DNA from: Williamsia serinedens | GTDB taxonomy: Bacteria; Actinomycetota; Actinomycetes; Mycobacteriales; Mycobacteriaceae | Assembly: GCF_024171725.1 (NCBI RefSeq) | Contig: NZ_JAMTCG010000008.1 | Location: 1-64,000 of the forward strand | Length of the DNA stretch: 64,000 bases | Reading direction: 5' to 3' | In this document: positions 36,693 to 44,681 of the stretch, in pieces | Layout: each line of letters begins with the position of its first letter | How positions within the stretch are numbered: position 1 is the stretch's first letter | Position numbers and translations under genes: made by a program | The notes under the pieces: generated by a model | What the model was told of the DNA's origin: nothing | Database searches by the model: none | Seen by the model: only the letters and a program-made list of their open reading frames with translations

Positions 36693-37016
36693 TCAGGAGA
36701 GGTTGAGGCCGCCCGCGGAGCTCCGCAGACTCGCCGAGGCGTCGGTGTCGGTGCTGGAGTAGTTCTTTGTGCCCGCGTTCACGCTCTGCAGCACCTCCTG
36801 CATCGTCTGCTGCAGCTTCGTCGACCCGGCCTGGTAGCGCGCGTTGACGTTCTGGAACTCGCGCGAGGCGTCGCCCGCCCAGATGGAGGCGTGCCCGGCC
36901 TGCTGGACGACCGACTCGGTCTGCCGCAACACGGAACGCATGTGGTCCTGGAGCGCCTCGGCCTTCTGCCGGAGTTGGTCGACTGACCCGGTGTCGATGT
37001 TGGTGCCCTGTGCCAT
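36693..37016 (-). CDS. WXG100-family ESX substrate, EsxG-like (carries export signal)
   Basis: A 107-residue protein with Trp46-Ala-Gly at the hairpin turn (SIWAGDAS) and Tyr86-x-x-x-Asp90 (YSSTD) in the C-terminal tail, the classical type VII secretion signal. This makes it the CFP-10/EsxG-like partner. ATG 37016 follows GGAAGAG; the longer open frame lacks similarity. Order espG-esxG-esxH differs from mycobacterial ESX-3, where the esx pair precedes espG. Confidence 0.93.
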   Translation of the reverse strand: MAQGTNIDTGSVDQLRQKAEALQDHMRSVLRQTESVVQQAGHASIWAGDASREFQNVNARYQAGSTKLQQTMQEVLQSVNAGTKNYSSTDTDASASLRSSAGGLNLS

Positions 37017-37101
37017 CAATCTCTTCCTTCGTCGTGTCCGAATCCACGGACGCCTGTGGTGTGACGAGAGAGGTTCCCCCGCCGATCCCAGCCGGCGGTC
37101 A

Positions 37102-37887
37102 TCAGACGCCCCCGGGAAGTGTGTGTGCGAGTTGCCGGAGCGCGGCGGCCACGCGGCCGCCGTCACCCGGCGCGATGGACGTCCACCGCTCGCCGGACAC
37201 CGACGGCGTCGCGACCGAGAGCACCCGACCCCGCTGGGTGTCGAACACCGCGATCACCGTCCGACGCACGGGATCACCTGCCATGGCAACGATCTCGGTC
37301 TGACCGACCGAGTCGCAGAGCGAGGCCGCCAGGACGCGCGCGGCCGACTCCGCCAGTCCAAGCGCGAAGAACGCGGCTGCGTGATCGGTCTCGTCGATGC
37401 ACCCGTGCAGGGCACGGTCGAGGACGTGGCTGGGGTACCGGACCTCGGGGACGACCGCACCTGCGGTCTCGCCGATCAGCGCACCGACCTCGGAGCGCAG
37501 CAGTCGGGCGTCGTCGCCGGCGACGACCTCCCGCGCCACGAACTGCGAGCCGTTGCGGGACAGGAAGAATCGACGGTCGCCGGACGCGACGAGACACACA
37601 CGCAGGATCTGGGTGACGTCGATGCGGCGCATCTCGACCAGCCAGTCGGGGTTCGCGGTCGCCGTGAGAATCGCGCGCACATGCAGATCGACGTGGCCGG
37701 CGTCGTCGATGACACCCCTCCCGACCAGGGACGCCACGGCGTCGGCCCGCGACGACACGGTGAGACCGTCGTCGGCGGTCTCCTCGATCCTGAGGACCGT
37801 CGGCATGGTCTGCAGACCGAGATGGTCACAGAGGGTGAGCATCTCGACCAGGGAGAACGAGTGGACGACGTCGGTGTCGATGACCAT
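37102..37887 (-). CDS. espG: EspG-family ESX secretion chaperone
   Basis: A 261-residue cytosolic protein. Typical EspG features: an N-terminal FSLVEMLTLCDHLGLQTMP-type helix followed by a strand, an internal duplicated alpha/beta layout, and a closing VFDTQRGRVLSVATPS then APGDGGRVAAALRQLAHTLP. EspG binds the tip of PE-PPE dimers and hands them to EccC, then is released by EccA. The ATG at 37887 shares a base with the PPE-like stop. Direct linkage to PE-like and PPE-like genes strongly supports the assignment. Confidence 0.85.
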   Translation of the reverse strand: MVIDTDVVHSFSLVEMLTLCDHLGLQTMPTVLRIEETADDGLTVSSRADAVASLVGRGVIDDAGHVDLHVRAILTATANPDWLVEMRRIDVTQILRVCLVASGDRRFFLSRNGSQFVAREVVAGDDARLLRSEVGALIGETAGAVVPEVRYPSHVLDRALHGCIDETDHAAAFFALGLAESAARVLAASLCDSVGQTEIVAMAGDPVRRTVIAVFDTQRGRVLSVATPSVSGERWTSIAPGDGGRVAAALRQLAHTLPGGV

Positions 37888-38849
37888 CACGCTCCCTCCC
37901 GCTCGGCGACCCCGAGGACCGACGGCGCCGCGGGCACGTGTCCGTCCGCGACGGCGTCCTGTACAGAATCATAGTTCGTGGCCACGACAGGCGTGGGGGT
38001 GGCGCCCGAGTGGGACGCGGAGGCCATCGGCGCGACGGGGCCGACGACCGGGGAGCCGGCGACGGTCGCCTCCGCGGACTGTCCCACCACCGTCACCTCC
38101 TCACCGGCGACCGGTACCGCGCCCTGGTGTGCGGCACGGGCGGTCTGCGTCGTGTACTCATTGGACGCACGTGGGCCCAGACCGGTTCCACTCAGGGAGG
38201 CGATCGCCATCATCGCGCCCTGCGCGGCGGCGACCGCGGCCGAATCCTGTTCGGCCAGCCGCGCTTGCGCCGCATCACGCTGGGCCGCGGTGGCCGGGGC
38301 GTGCACGAGACCCGTCGGCGCGGGCGCCGACTCCCACGGCTTCGCGACGGGGGTCGTCGCCTGCTCGTAGGTCTCCATCACGCGCGACGCCTGCGCCTTC
38401 ATGCCCATCGCCTGCTCGTCGAGTCGAGCGATCCCACCCGCGATCAGCGCCGAGGGAGGCGCGACGACGGCCTTGAGCGCCGCCTCCATCTGACCGACCG
38501 CGGCGATGACCCCGGCGTCGGGCATCGCGGCGACGGCGACGGTGTGCGCGATCGCCTGTCGCTCAGCGGCCTTGGCGTTGGCGCGGGCGTCGTCGGCGAC
38601 TGCCTGCACCCACGTGGCCATCGTGTCGACGGCGTCGAGCACTCCCGCGCGGGTCGAGCCCGTCCAGCCCTCGTCGACGATCTTGCGGACCGCAGCGAAC
38701 TCCTGCTGCAGCTCCTGCAGCGTGGACGCGATCGTCCCCCAGGCCATCGCGGCCTCGAACATGGGGCGTTCGCCGGCGCCGGTCGAGAGCTGACGGCTCA
38801 GCTGCTCGGCAGGCCGCACCTCCCACCGCACCCCGGTGAATCCCACCAT
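37887..38849 (-). CDS. PPE-domain-like ESX substrate
   Basis: A 320-residue protein. The N-terminal about 170 residues are helical and PPE-like: RPAEQLSRQLSTGAGERPMF in place of the Pro-Pro-Glu start, AAMAWGTIASTLQELQQEF, EGWTGSTRAG with the W-x-G turn near 62-64, and AMPDAGVIAAVGQME. The C-terminal half is low-complexity Ala/Val/Pro-rich. PPE proteins pair with PE proteins, and a PE-like gene lies 54 bases upstream. The missing PPE tripeptide is a departure from mycobacterial members. Confidence 0.82.
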   Translation of the reverse strand: MVGFTGVRWEVRPAEQLSRQLSTGAGERPMFEAAMAWGTIASTLQELQQEFAAVRKIVDEGWTGSTRAGVLDAVDTMATWVQAVADDARANAKAAERQAIAHTVAVAAMPDAGVIAAVGQMEAALKAVVAPPSALIAGGIARLDEQAMGMKAQASRVMETYEQATTPVAKPWESAPAPTGLVHAPATAAQRDAAQARLAEQDSAAVAAAQGAMMAIASLSGTGLGPRASNEYTTQTARAAHQGAVPVAGEEVTVVGQSAEATVAGSPVVGPVAPMASASHSGATPTPVVATNYDSVQDAVADGHVPAAPSVLGVAEREGA

Positions 38850-38903
38850 GGTCGTTCGTCCCTTCGGTCGCGTCGATCAGGTTGTCGTGCAGAGCCTCTC
38901 GGC

Positions 38904-39206
38904 TCAGATGCCGGACAGGTCGCTCGCGACCGTCTGGTCGGTCGTGGCGATGGTCGTCGATCCGTCACGCAGCGCAGCCGCGACGTCACGGATCCCGGCC
39001 ACCCCCTTGGTGATCTCCGCGTCGAACGCGTCGGCCGAGCCGGTGAACGACGCCGCGGCGGCCCGCGACACCTCGTCGGAACCGGCAGGGGCCGTACGCA
39101 GCTCGTCGCCGTGGGCGCTCACCGTGCGCTCGAGTTCGGCGGCGATGGCCTCGAGACGGCTGACAGCCTTCTGCAGATGGGCGGGGTCGACGGCGATGTC
39201 GCTCAT
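38904..39206 (-). CDS. PE-domain-like ESX substrate
   Basis: A 100-residue two-helix protein matching the PE-domain layout: AVDPAHLQKAVSRLEAIAAE as the first helix, AGSDEVSRAAAASF at the turn and second helix, and AALRDGSTTIATTD near the end. There is no tyrosine anywhere, so the YxxxD/E signal is absent; Ile86 occupies the Tyr position before Asp90. No C-terminal extension. Likely partner of the PPE-like protein downstream. Confidence 0.82.
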   Translation of the reverse strand: MSDIAVDPAHLQKAVSRLEAIAAELERTVSAHGDELRTAPAGSDEVSRAAAASFTGSADAFDAEITKGVAGIRDVAAALRDGSTTIATTDQTVASDLSGI

Positions 39207-39233
39207 GGTCGGTTCTCCTCCTGTGACGATCGG

Positions 39234-40580
39234 TCAGCCGTCGAGTTCGTCGGGGCTGTCCCAGATGGACTGTGCTGTGGTCGGTTCGACACCGCCGAGC
39301 ACCGACGGCGAGGCAGCTGGGCTCTCGCCGACGACCTCGTCGGTGTGGCGCGCGTCGACGGACGTCTCGCGGTCGGCGGTGTGGGCCGACGAGCTGGAGG
39401 CCGACGCCCCAGCGGCACCGGCGGCGCCCATCGGCATCCCCGCGGGTCCGACCGTCCCGGTGCTGGTCGCAGACGTCCGGTTGACCACCTCGTCCTGAGA
39501 GGTGGAGCCCGACCGCGACGAGGAGGGGGCGACGGGCGCTTCGGCGGGGCGTGTGCCCAGTGGCGGCGTGGACCCACCACCGCCACCGAGGCCCCCGACC
39601 GCTCCGACGCCTCCCGCACCGCCGCCGCCGACGCCACCGGCACCGGCCGCGCGGCCACCGGCGGCATCGCCGGCCCGGGCGGCGAGGGTCTCGGCACCGG
39701 CCGGCACGCGGCCGAGCGACGACGCGCGGCCGAGACCGCCGCCCACGCCTCCGACCGCGCCGATGATCGACTGGACGGGGCTGGTGACCGCCTGCACCGC
39801 GGACGACGCCATGCCGGGGACCGCGGCTGCGGCCTGCGGCGCCGCGGTGATCGGGATCGGGTGGCCGGAGATCGTCATGTTCGCGGTGTGCGCGGTCAGC
39901 TCCGCGCGGGTCTCGGCGACGACGGCCAGACCTTCACTGAGGTGGGTGGTCGCGGACGCGATGATGCCCGCCTGGCCGATCGGGGTGACGGCCGCCGGGA
40001 TGAGCGGGACGAGAGACGCAGCGAAGCTCGCGATCACACCCTGCAGCAGGGCGACACCCTTCGCGACGCTTGCCGTCGCGGTCGCGACGATGCGCGAGAT
40101 GTCCCCGCTCTGGGTGCCGGTCTCGACGTTGTTGACGTTGGCCTGGGCACCGGTCGCCATCGCCGCCGAACCCCCGGCGCCGGCCCAGAACGGCGTCACC
40201 GCGGACATCGCCTGCGACAGGACGCCGAAAACACTCTCGAACGCCTTCTGCAACCCGTCGAACAGCTGCGTCGGGTCGAACGGCGCGCCGGCCATGTTCC
40301 CCGACCCGAACCCGGACAGCAGGTCGGTCAACGGCTTGAACAGCGACGCCAGGTCGATGGTGGGCAGCGGCGGCATGGCCGGGAGCGGCGGCATCGACGG
40401 CATGGGCGGGAGCGGCGGCAGACCGAGGTGCTTGGTGAGGATGTCGCTCACCGGCATGTGGAGCAGCGGCGCGACGGGGCTGCTCTCCAGCATGTCCATC
40501 ACACTCGGCCCCGGCCCACCCGGGCCGGGGACGCTGGGGCCGTGTCCGGGTGCCGGCGCGTGGCCCGCACCCTCGGTCAC
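39234..40580 (-). CDS. Large WXG-type ESX-associated protein (EspA/EspB-like in layout)
   Basis: A 448-residue protein. A Pro-rich N-terminal stretch (about 50-75, LPPLPPMPSMPPLP) precedes helical segments with PFWAGAGG (Trp132, a W-x-G turn), then IVATATASVAKGVALLQGVI. The last 190 residues are Gly/Ala/Ser-rich and apparently disordered, ending SIWDSPDELDG. GTG 40580 overlaps the stop of the EspC-like gene. The pairing of a small YxxxD protein with a larger W-x-G protein resembles EspC-EspA, so it is probably secreted with that partner. Sequence similarity to named Esp proteins is weak. Confidence 0.65.
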   Translation of the reverse strand: MTEGAGHAPAPGHGPSVPGPGGPGPSVMDMLESSPVAPLLHMPVSDILTKHLGLPPLPPMPSMPPLPAMPPLPTIDLASLFKPLTDLLSGFGSGNMAGAPFDPTQLFDGLQKAFESVFGVLSQAMSAVTPFWAGAGGSAAMATGAQANVNNVETGTQSGDISRIVATATASVAKGVALLQGVIASFAASLVPLIPAAVTPIGQAGIIASATTHLSEGLAVVAETRAELTAHTANMTISGHPIPITAAPQAAAAVPGMASSAVQAVTSPVQSIIGAVGGVGGGLGRASSLGRVPAGAETLAARAGDAAGGRAAGAGGVGGGGAGGVGAVGGLGGGGGSTPPLGTRPAEAPVAPSSSRSGSTSQDEVVNRTSATSTGTVGPAGMPMGAAGAAGASASSSSAHTADRETSVDARHTDEVVGESPAASPSVLGGVEPTTAQSIWDSPDELDG

Positions 40581-40894
40581 AGCGGTGCGCTCGCGGAGTT
40601 CAACGCGTGGCGGGTGTCGCCGTCAGTGACCTGGTAGCTCTCGGCGGCGGCGAACGCGGATGCGGCACTGCCCTGGTGCACGGCCACCAACGCCGCGGTG
40701 GAGACGGCGTTCGCGAACTGCGCGCCACCGAAGCTCGCGAGGAAGTCCTGGCCGATGAGTCCGAACACGGGCACCATCACGGCGACGTTCGCCGCGAGGT
40801 CCATCGCGCTCGCACTGTCGATCGCCGCACCGACCGCCGACACGGTGGTGCCGTAGGTGCGGATCGCGTCGGGTTCGACGGACAGGTTCGTCAT
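40577..40894 (-). CDS. EspC-like (DUF2580-type) ESX substrate
   Basis: A 105-residue protein starting NLSVEPDAIRTYGTTVSAVG and ending AAAESYQVTDGDTRHALN. The N-terminal L-x-V-x-P-x-x-I/L pattern and size fit EspC/DUF2580 proteins. Tyr87-x-x-x-Asp91 (YQVTD) is a clear type VII signal at the equivalent position to the EsxG-like protein. ATG 40894 is chosen because upstream in-frame codons enter the divergent promoter region. It is the first gene of the seven-gene substrate operon. Confidence 0.8.
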   Translation of the reverse strand: MTNLSVEPDAIRTYGTTVSAVGAAIDSASAMDLAANVAVMVPVFGLIGQDFLASFGGAQFANAVSTAALVAVHQGSAASAFAAAESYQVTDGDTRHALNSASAPL

Positions 40895-40924
40895 GGTGGT
40901 GGACCCCCAAGGTCTGTTCTCGGA

Positions 40925-40981
40925 CGTCGGACGCCTGTCCGACGAGCGGTTCGGTGGCAGCCTATCCGACGCCGGACAGGT
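40925..40981. promoter_or_regulatory. Palindromes in the divergent promoter region
   Basis: CGTCGGAC and GTCCGACG form a perfect 8-bp inverted repeat with a four-base centre (40925-40944). A related half site, CCGGACAGG, follows around 40973-40981. The interval between the EspC-like and YbaB-like genes (40895-41152) otherwise holds no gene. A regulator of the ESX substrate operon could bind here; no IdeR or Zur consensus was seen. Confidence 0.4.
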
Positions 40982-41152
40982 CTTCCACACGATCATTAGG
41001 GATCTTCATCATCTCGCAGGATCCCTCACTTCGTTGGACGCGAGCGGCCCAGGATCGGTTCCACCCATTTCGCGAGAACCTGCCCCGCCTGCCCTGTGGA
41101 CAGCCGCCCGCACCGCGCGACCGCACGATCGTGCGGGTGCCATCATGACTGC

Positions 41153-41599
41153 GTGCGCCGCTACATCGACCCCGACGACTTCGACGACGACCCCTGGGAG
41201 GACGACGACGAGGACGCGGACACCGCGACGGTCACCGCAGACGAGGCGGGCCCGCCCGAGACCGAGGTGGCACTCCCCACGGTCGGCCGGGCGTCGACGC
41301 CGACGGGGTCGGTCGAGGTCCGCACCACCATGCAGGGGCTACCGACCGCGATCCACATCGAGGCGTCGGAGATGGATCGCTCGGCGACGCGCATGGCCCG
41401 GACGATCCTTCTCCTCTGCCGACAGGCCGGCGCCCGGGCGGGCGCGGCGCATCGCGCCGAGCTGCTCGCCCAGGGCCATCCCCTCGAGGCGGTGTCCTAC
41501 CTGCAGCTCCCCTCCGACCGGGACGCCGCCGCCATCGACCGTGAGGTCGACGACTTCTTCGACGACGAGGACACGAGCACGTGGATGAGGCGCGCATGA
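41153..41599 (+). CDS. YbaB/EbfC-like ESX-associated protein 1
   Basis: A 148-residue protein starting at GTG 41153 with a very acidic N-terminus (DDFDDDPWEDDDEDAD). The core has the YbaB-like strand-strand-helix pattern: SVEVRTTMQGLPTAIHIEAS then a long helix with LLLCRQAGARAGAAHRAELL. YbaB-fold proteins such as EspL accompany several ESX loci, where EspL stabilises secreted Esp proteins. It overlaps the second YbaB-like gene (ATGA) and is divergent from the substrate operon. Confidence 0.65.
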   Translation: MRRYIDPDDFDDDPWEDDDEDADTATVTADEAGPPETEVALPTVGRASTPTGSVEVRTTMQGLPTAIHIEASEMDRSATRMARTILLLCRQAGARAGAAHRAELLAQGHPLEAVSYLQLPSDRDAAAIDREVDDFFDDEDTSTWMRRA

Positions 41600-42009
41600 G
41601 CGAGCAACGGTTCCCGCCGCGGGCACCCCTGCCCGACGCGCCACCCATGCCGCCGTCGTTCCCCATCTCCTTCGACGACATCGAGGCGAGCGCCCGACGC
41701 GCGCTCGACCGACTGCAGTCGACGTCGGAGAACATCGCCGCGATCCGTGTCGAGCACAGCGACGAGGACGAGCTCGTGACGGTCGTGGTCGACGGCACCG
41801 GCGCGCTGGTGGACCTGCGCATCGCTGAGGACGCGATGTCGTTGACACCGCAGGCACTGGGACAGCTCGTCGTCGACACGGCGACCGCCGGCGCGGGACG
41901 CGCGTTCGCCGAGCTCGGTGGACACATCACCGCGTTCACCGGGGCCGCCGCGGACGACCCCGGCCCGCAGGGCCTGCTCGACCGTCACCGCCCGGATCCG
42001 GAGGGCTGA
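41596..42009 (+). CDS. YbaB/EbfC-like ESX-associated protein 2
   Basis: A 137-residue protein with the YbaB layout: N-terminal helix (DDIEASARRALDRLQ), two strands around DELVTVVVDGTGALVDLRIA, and a C-terminal helix (PQALGQLVVDTATAGAGRAF). The Pro-rich N-terminus is unlike housekeeping YbaB. It is translationally coupled to the preceding gene, so the two may form a heterodimer. An EspL-like chaperone role for the Esp substrates is inferred from position. Confidence 0.72.
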   Translation: MSEQRFPPRAPLPDAPPMPPSFPISFDDIEASARRALDRLQSTSENIAAIRVEHSDEDELVTVVVDGTGALVDLRIAEDAMSLTPQALGQLVVDTATAGAGRAFAELGGHITAFTGAAADDPGPQGLLDRHRPDPEG

Positions 42010-42024
42010 GCGGGCAGGCGTAGG

Positions 42025-42801
42025 TCACCTGATCGCGTCGAGGACCTTCTCCTGCAGGTCCGCCCGGCACACGACGAGGTCGGGCAGGTAAACGTCGGCG
42101 TTGTTGTACTCCAGCGGCGACCCGTCGACGCGGCTGCACCACAGGCCGACGGCCCGGGCGACGGCGATCGGTGCGGCCGAGTCCCACTCGTACTGGCCAC
42201 CGGAGTGGACGTAGACGTCCGCCTCGCCGCGGACGACGGCCATCGTCTTCGCACCGGCCGAGCCCAGCTGGACCACCTCTCCGTCCACGGCGGCGGCGGC
42301 CGGGTCGGCGAGTGGCTGCGGTCGCGACGCGCTCACCACGACGCGCGGCGTGGTCGACGACCGCGCCGGCAACAGGCCCGCGACGGGCTCGACCGACGAC
42401 TGGTCGGTCGTGTACGTGACACCGAGGTCGGGCAGCGCGACGGCACCCGCGACGAGACCGGACCCGCGGTGCCACAGGGCGACGTGCACGGCCCAGTCGG
42501 CGCGGTCGGGCATGCCGAACTCCCGTGTGCCGTCGAGGGGATCGATGATCCAGACGCGATCGGCGGCGAGGCGACGACGGTCGTCGGCGCTCTCCTCCGA
42601 CAGCACCGCGTCGTCGGGTCGCTCCTCCCGGACCCGGGAGACCAGGAGGTCGTTGGCCTGTTCGTCGCCGGCCGCGCCGAGCTCCTTGCCCGACAACCCG
42701 CTGTCGGACCGCAGCCGGACGAGCAGTTCACCGGCGGCGGTGGCGAGCTCACCGGCCAGTCGGGCGTCAGCACCCATCGCCGCGGTTCCCGCTGACGTCA
42801 C
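42025..42801 (-). CDS. cysQ: 3'(2'),5'-bisphosphate nucleotidase CysQ
   Basis: A 258-residue inositol-monophosphatase-fold enzyme that hydrolyses 3'-phosphoadenosine 5'-phosphate or PAPS. Metal-binding motifs: VLSEESADD (Glu), VWIIDPLDGTREF (D-P-L-D-G-T) and QYEWDSAAPIAVARA (W-D-x-A). GTG 42801 overlaps the cysNC stop, so cysD, cysNC and cysQ form one operon in which CysQ balances PAPS made by CysNC and clears PAP after sulfonation. Confidence 0.95.
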   Translation of the reverse strand: MTSAGTAAMGADARLAGELATAAGELLVRLRSDSGLSGKELGAAGDEQANDLLVSRVREERPDDAVLSEESADDRRRLAADRVWIIDPLDGTREFGMPDRADWAVHVALWHRGSGLVAGAVALPDLGVTYTTDQSSVEPVAGLLPARSSTTPRVVVSASRPQPLADPAAAAVDGEVVQLGSAGAKTMAVVRGEADVYVHSGGQYEWDSAAPIAVARAVGLWCSRVDGSPLEYNNADVYLPDLVVCRADLQEKVLDAIR

Positions 42802-44681
42802 AGACCGAGATCCCGGATGATCGCCTCGGCGACGTCGCCGGGCGTGCCGTCGGCCGGGGTGACGACGAGATCGGCGTGCTCGGGCCGTTCGTAGGGCGAG
42901 TCGATGCCGGTGAAGTTCGTGACCTCACCGCGACGCGCACGGGCGTAGAGGCCCTTGGGATCCCGACGTTCACATTCCTCCAGCGGCGTGTCGACGAAGA
43001 CCTCGTGGAAGGTCAACCCACTCGCGTCGTGGATGTCACGGGCGCGCCGGCGCTCCGCCGCGAAGGGACTGATCAACGACACTATGGCAACGGCGCCGGA
43101 ATCGGCGAACAACGCGGCCACCTCACCCGTGCGGCGGATGTTCTCGCGCCGGTCGGCGTCGCCGAACCCCAGGTCCGAATTGAGGCCGTGCCGCAGGTTG
43201 TCGCCGTCCATGAGGTAGGCCGGGCGCCCGGCCGCGACGAGACGACGCTCGAGTTCGACGGCGAGCGAGCTCTTGCCCGACCCCGACAGGCCCGTCAGCC
43301 AGATCGTCGCCCCGGCGTACGGACGCTGGTCGCGGCTGACTTTCGACCCGTGCCAGACGATGGTCGCGCCGTGGTTCACCGGACCGGTGATCATCCCCGC
43401 GCCGACGGTCTGGTTCGTCGTCTCGTCGACGAGGATGAAGCTGCCGGTGTCGCGGTTGCGACGATAGGCGTCGAACATCAACGGCTGCTGGGCATGCAGC
43501 GTGACGCGCCCGATCTCGTTCAGCGACAACGTGTCCGCGGTCTCGTCGCGATGCAGGGTGTTGACGTCGAGCCGATAGTCGACGGCGGTCACCTGCGCGC
43601 GGGTCTGTGTCGTCGTCGATGCGACGACGTAGCGGTTCCCCTCTGTCAGAGTGGTCGCCTCGGAGAACCAGCAGACCATCGCGTCGACGTCGCGTCCCAC
43701 CCACGGCCGGTTGTTCGGCCGGGCGATCATCTCGCCGCGGGTGATGTCGATCTCGTCGGTCAACGACACCGACACGGCCATGGGCGGGAACGCCTCGGCG
43801 ACCGGTGCGCCACCGGGGCCCCAGATCTCCGCGATCCGGGACGTGAAGCCGCCGGGCAGGACGACGACGTCGTCGCCCGGACGGAACACCCCGCCGGCGA
43901 CGCTGCCCGCGTAGCTGCGGTGGTCGTACCCGTCGGCGCGCTGCGGCCGGATGACGTACTGGACCGGCAAGCGGGCGTCGATGAGGTTGCGGTCGGAGGC
44001 GATGTGCACCTCCTCGAGGTGGTGCAGCAGGGGGCTGCCCTGGTACCACGGCATGTTCGTCGACCGCTCGACGATGTTGTCGCCGAGCAACGCCGAGACG
44101 GGGACGAACGTCAGATCGGTGACGTTCAGCTTCGACGCGAACGAGGCGAACTCCGCACGGATCTCGTCGAACCTCTCCTGGGAGAAGTCGACGAGGTCCA
44201 TCTTGTTCACCGCCAGCGTGAGATGCGGGATCCCCAGCAGCGACGAGAGGAACGCGTGCCGTCGGGTCTGCTCCAGAACGCCTTTCCGGGCGTCGATGAG
44301 GACGATCGCGAGGTCGGCGGTGGATGCCCCCGTCACCATGTTCCGCGTGTACTGCACATGACCGGGCGTGTCGGCGACGATGAACTTCCGTCGTGGCGTG
44401 GCGAAGTAGCGGTAGGCGACGTCGATCGTGATGCCCTGCTCGCGTTCCGCACGCAGTCCGTCGGTGAGCAGCGCCAGGTTGGCGTACTCGTCCCCGCGCT
44501 CGGCGCTGGTCCGTTCGATGGACTCCATCTGGTCGGTGAAGATCGACTTCGAGTCGAAGAGGAGCCGGCCGATGAGCGTCGACTTCCCGTCGTCGACGCT
44601 GCCGGCGGTCGCCAGCCGCAGGAGCTCCTTGCGGCCGAGATCGACCGGCGCACCGGTCGCCTCGTGATCGGTGACCGTCAT
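42798..44681 (-). CDS. cysNC: Bifunctional sulfate adenylyltransferase subunit 1 / adenylylsulfate kinase
   Basis: A 627-residue fusion. The N-terminal GTPase (CysN) has AGSVDDGKST, DTPGHVQYTRNM and NKMDLVD motifs, followed by EF-Tu-like domains. The C-terminal APS kinase (CysC) begins near 450, with GLSGSGKSS near 464, DGDNLRHGLNSDLGF and RRENIRR. CysN drives APS synthesis by CysD through GTP hydrolysis; CysC phosphorylates APS to PAPS. ATG 44681 follows AAGGAGGGG and overlaps the cysD stop by one base. Confidence 0.97.
   Translation of the reverse strand: MTVTDHEATGAPVDLGRKELLRLATAGSVDDGKSTLIGRLLFDSKSIFTDQMESIERTSAERGDEYANLALLTDGLRAEREQGITIDVAYRYFATPRRKFIVADTPGHVQYTRNMVTGASTADLAIVLIDARKGVLEQTRRHAFLSSLLGIPHLTLAVNKMDLVDFSQERFDEIRAEFASFASKLNVTDLTFVPVSALLGDNIVERSTNMPWYQGSPLLHHLEEVHIASDRNLIDARLPVQYVIRPQRADGYDHRSYAGSVAGGVFRPGDDVVVLPGGFTSRIAEIWGPGGAPVAEAFPPMAVSVSLTDEIDITRGEMIARPNNRPWVGRDVDAMVCWFSEATTLTEGNRYVVASTTTQTRAQVTAVDYRLDVNTLHRDETADTLSLNEIGRVTLHAQQPLMFDAYRRNRDTGSFILVDETTNQTVGAGMITGPVNHGATIVWHGSKVSRDQRPYAGATIWLTGLSGSGKSSLAVELERRLVAAGRPAYLMDGDNLRHGLNSDLGFGDADRRENIRRTGEVAALFADSGAVAIVSLISPFAAERRRARDIHDASGLTFHEVFVDTPLEECERRDPKGLYARARRGEVTNFTGIDSPYERPEHADLVVTPADGTPGDVAEAIIRDLGL

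Noticed and set aside
22169-42009. Assignment as ESX-4
   Set aside because: ESX-4 lacks EccA, EccE, EspG and PE/PPE genes, all of which have good candidates here.
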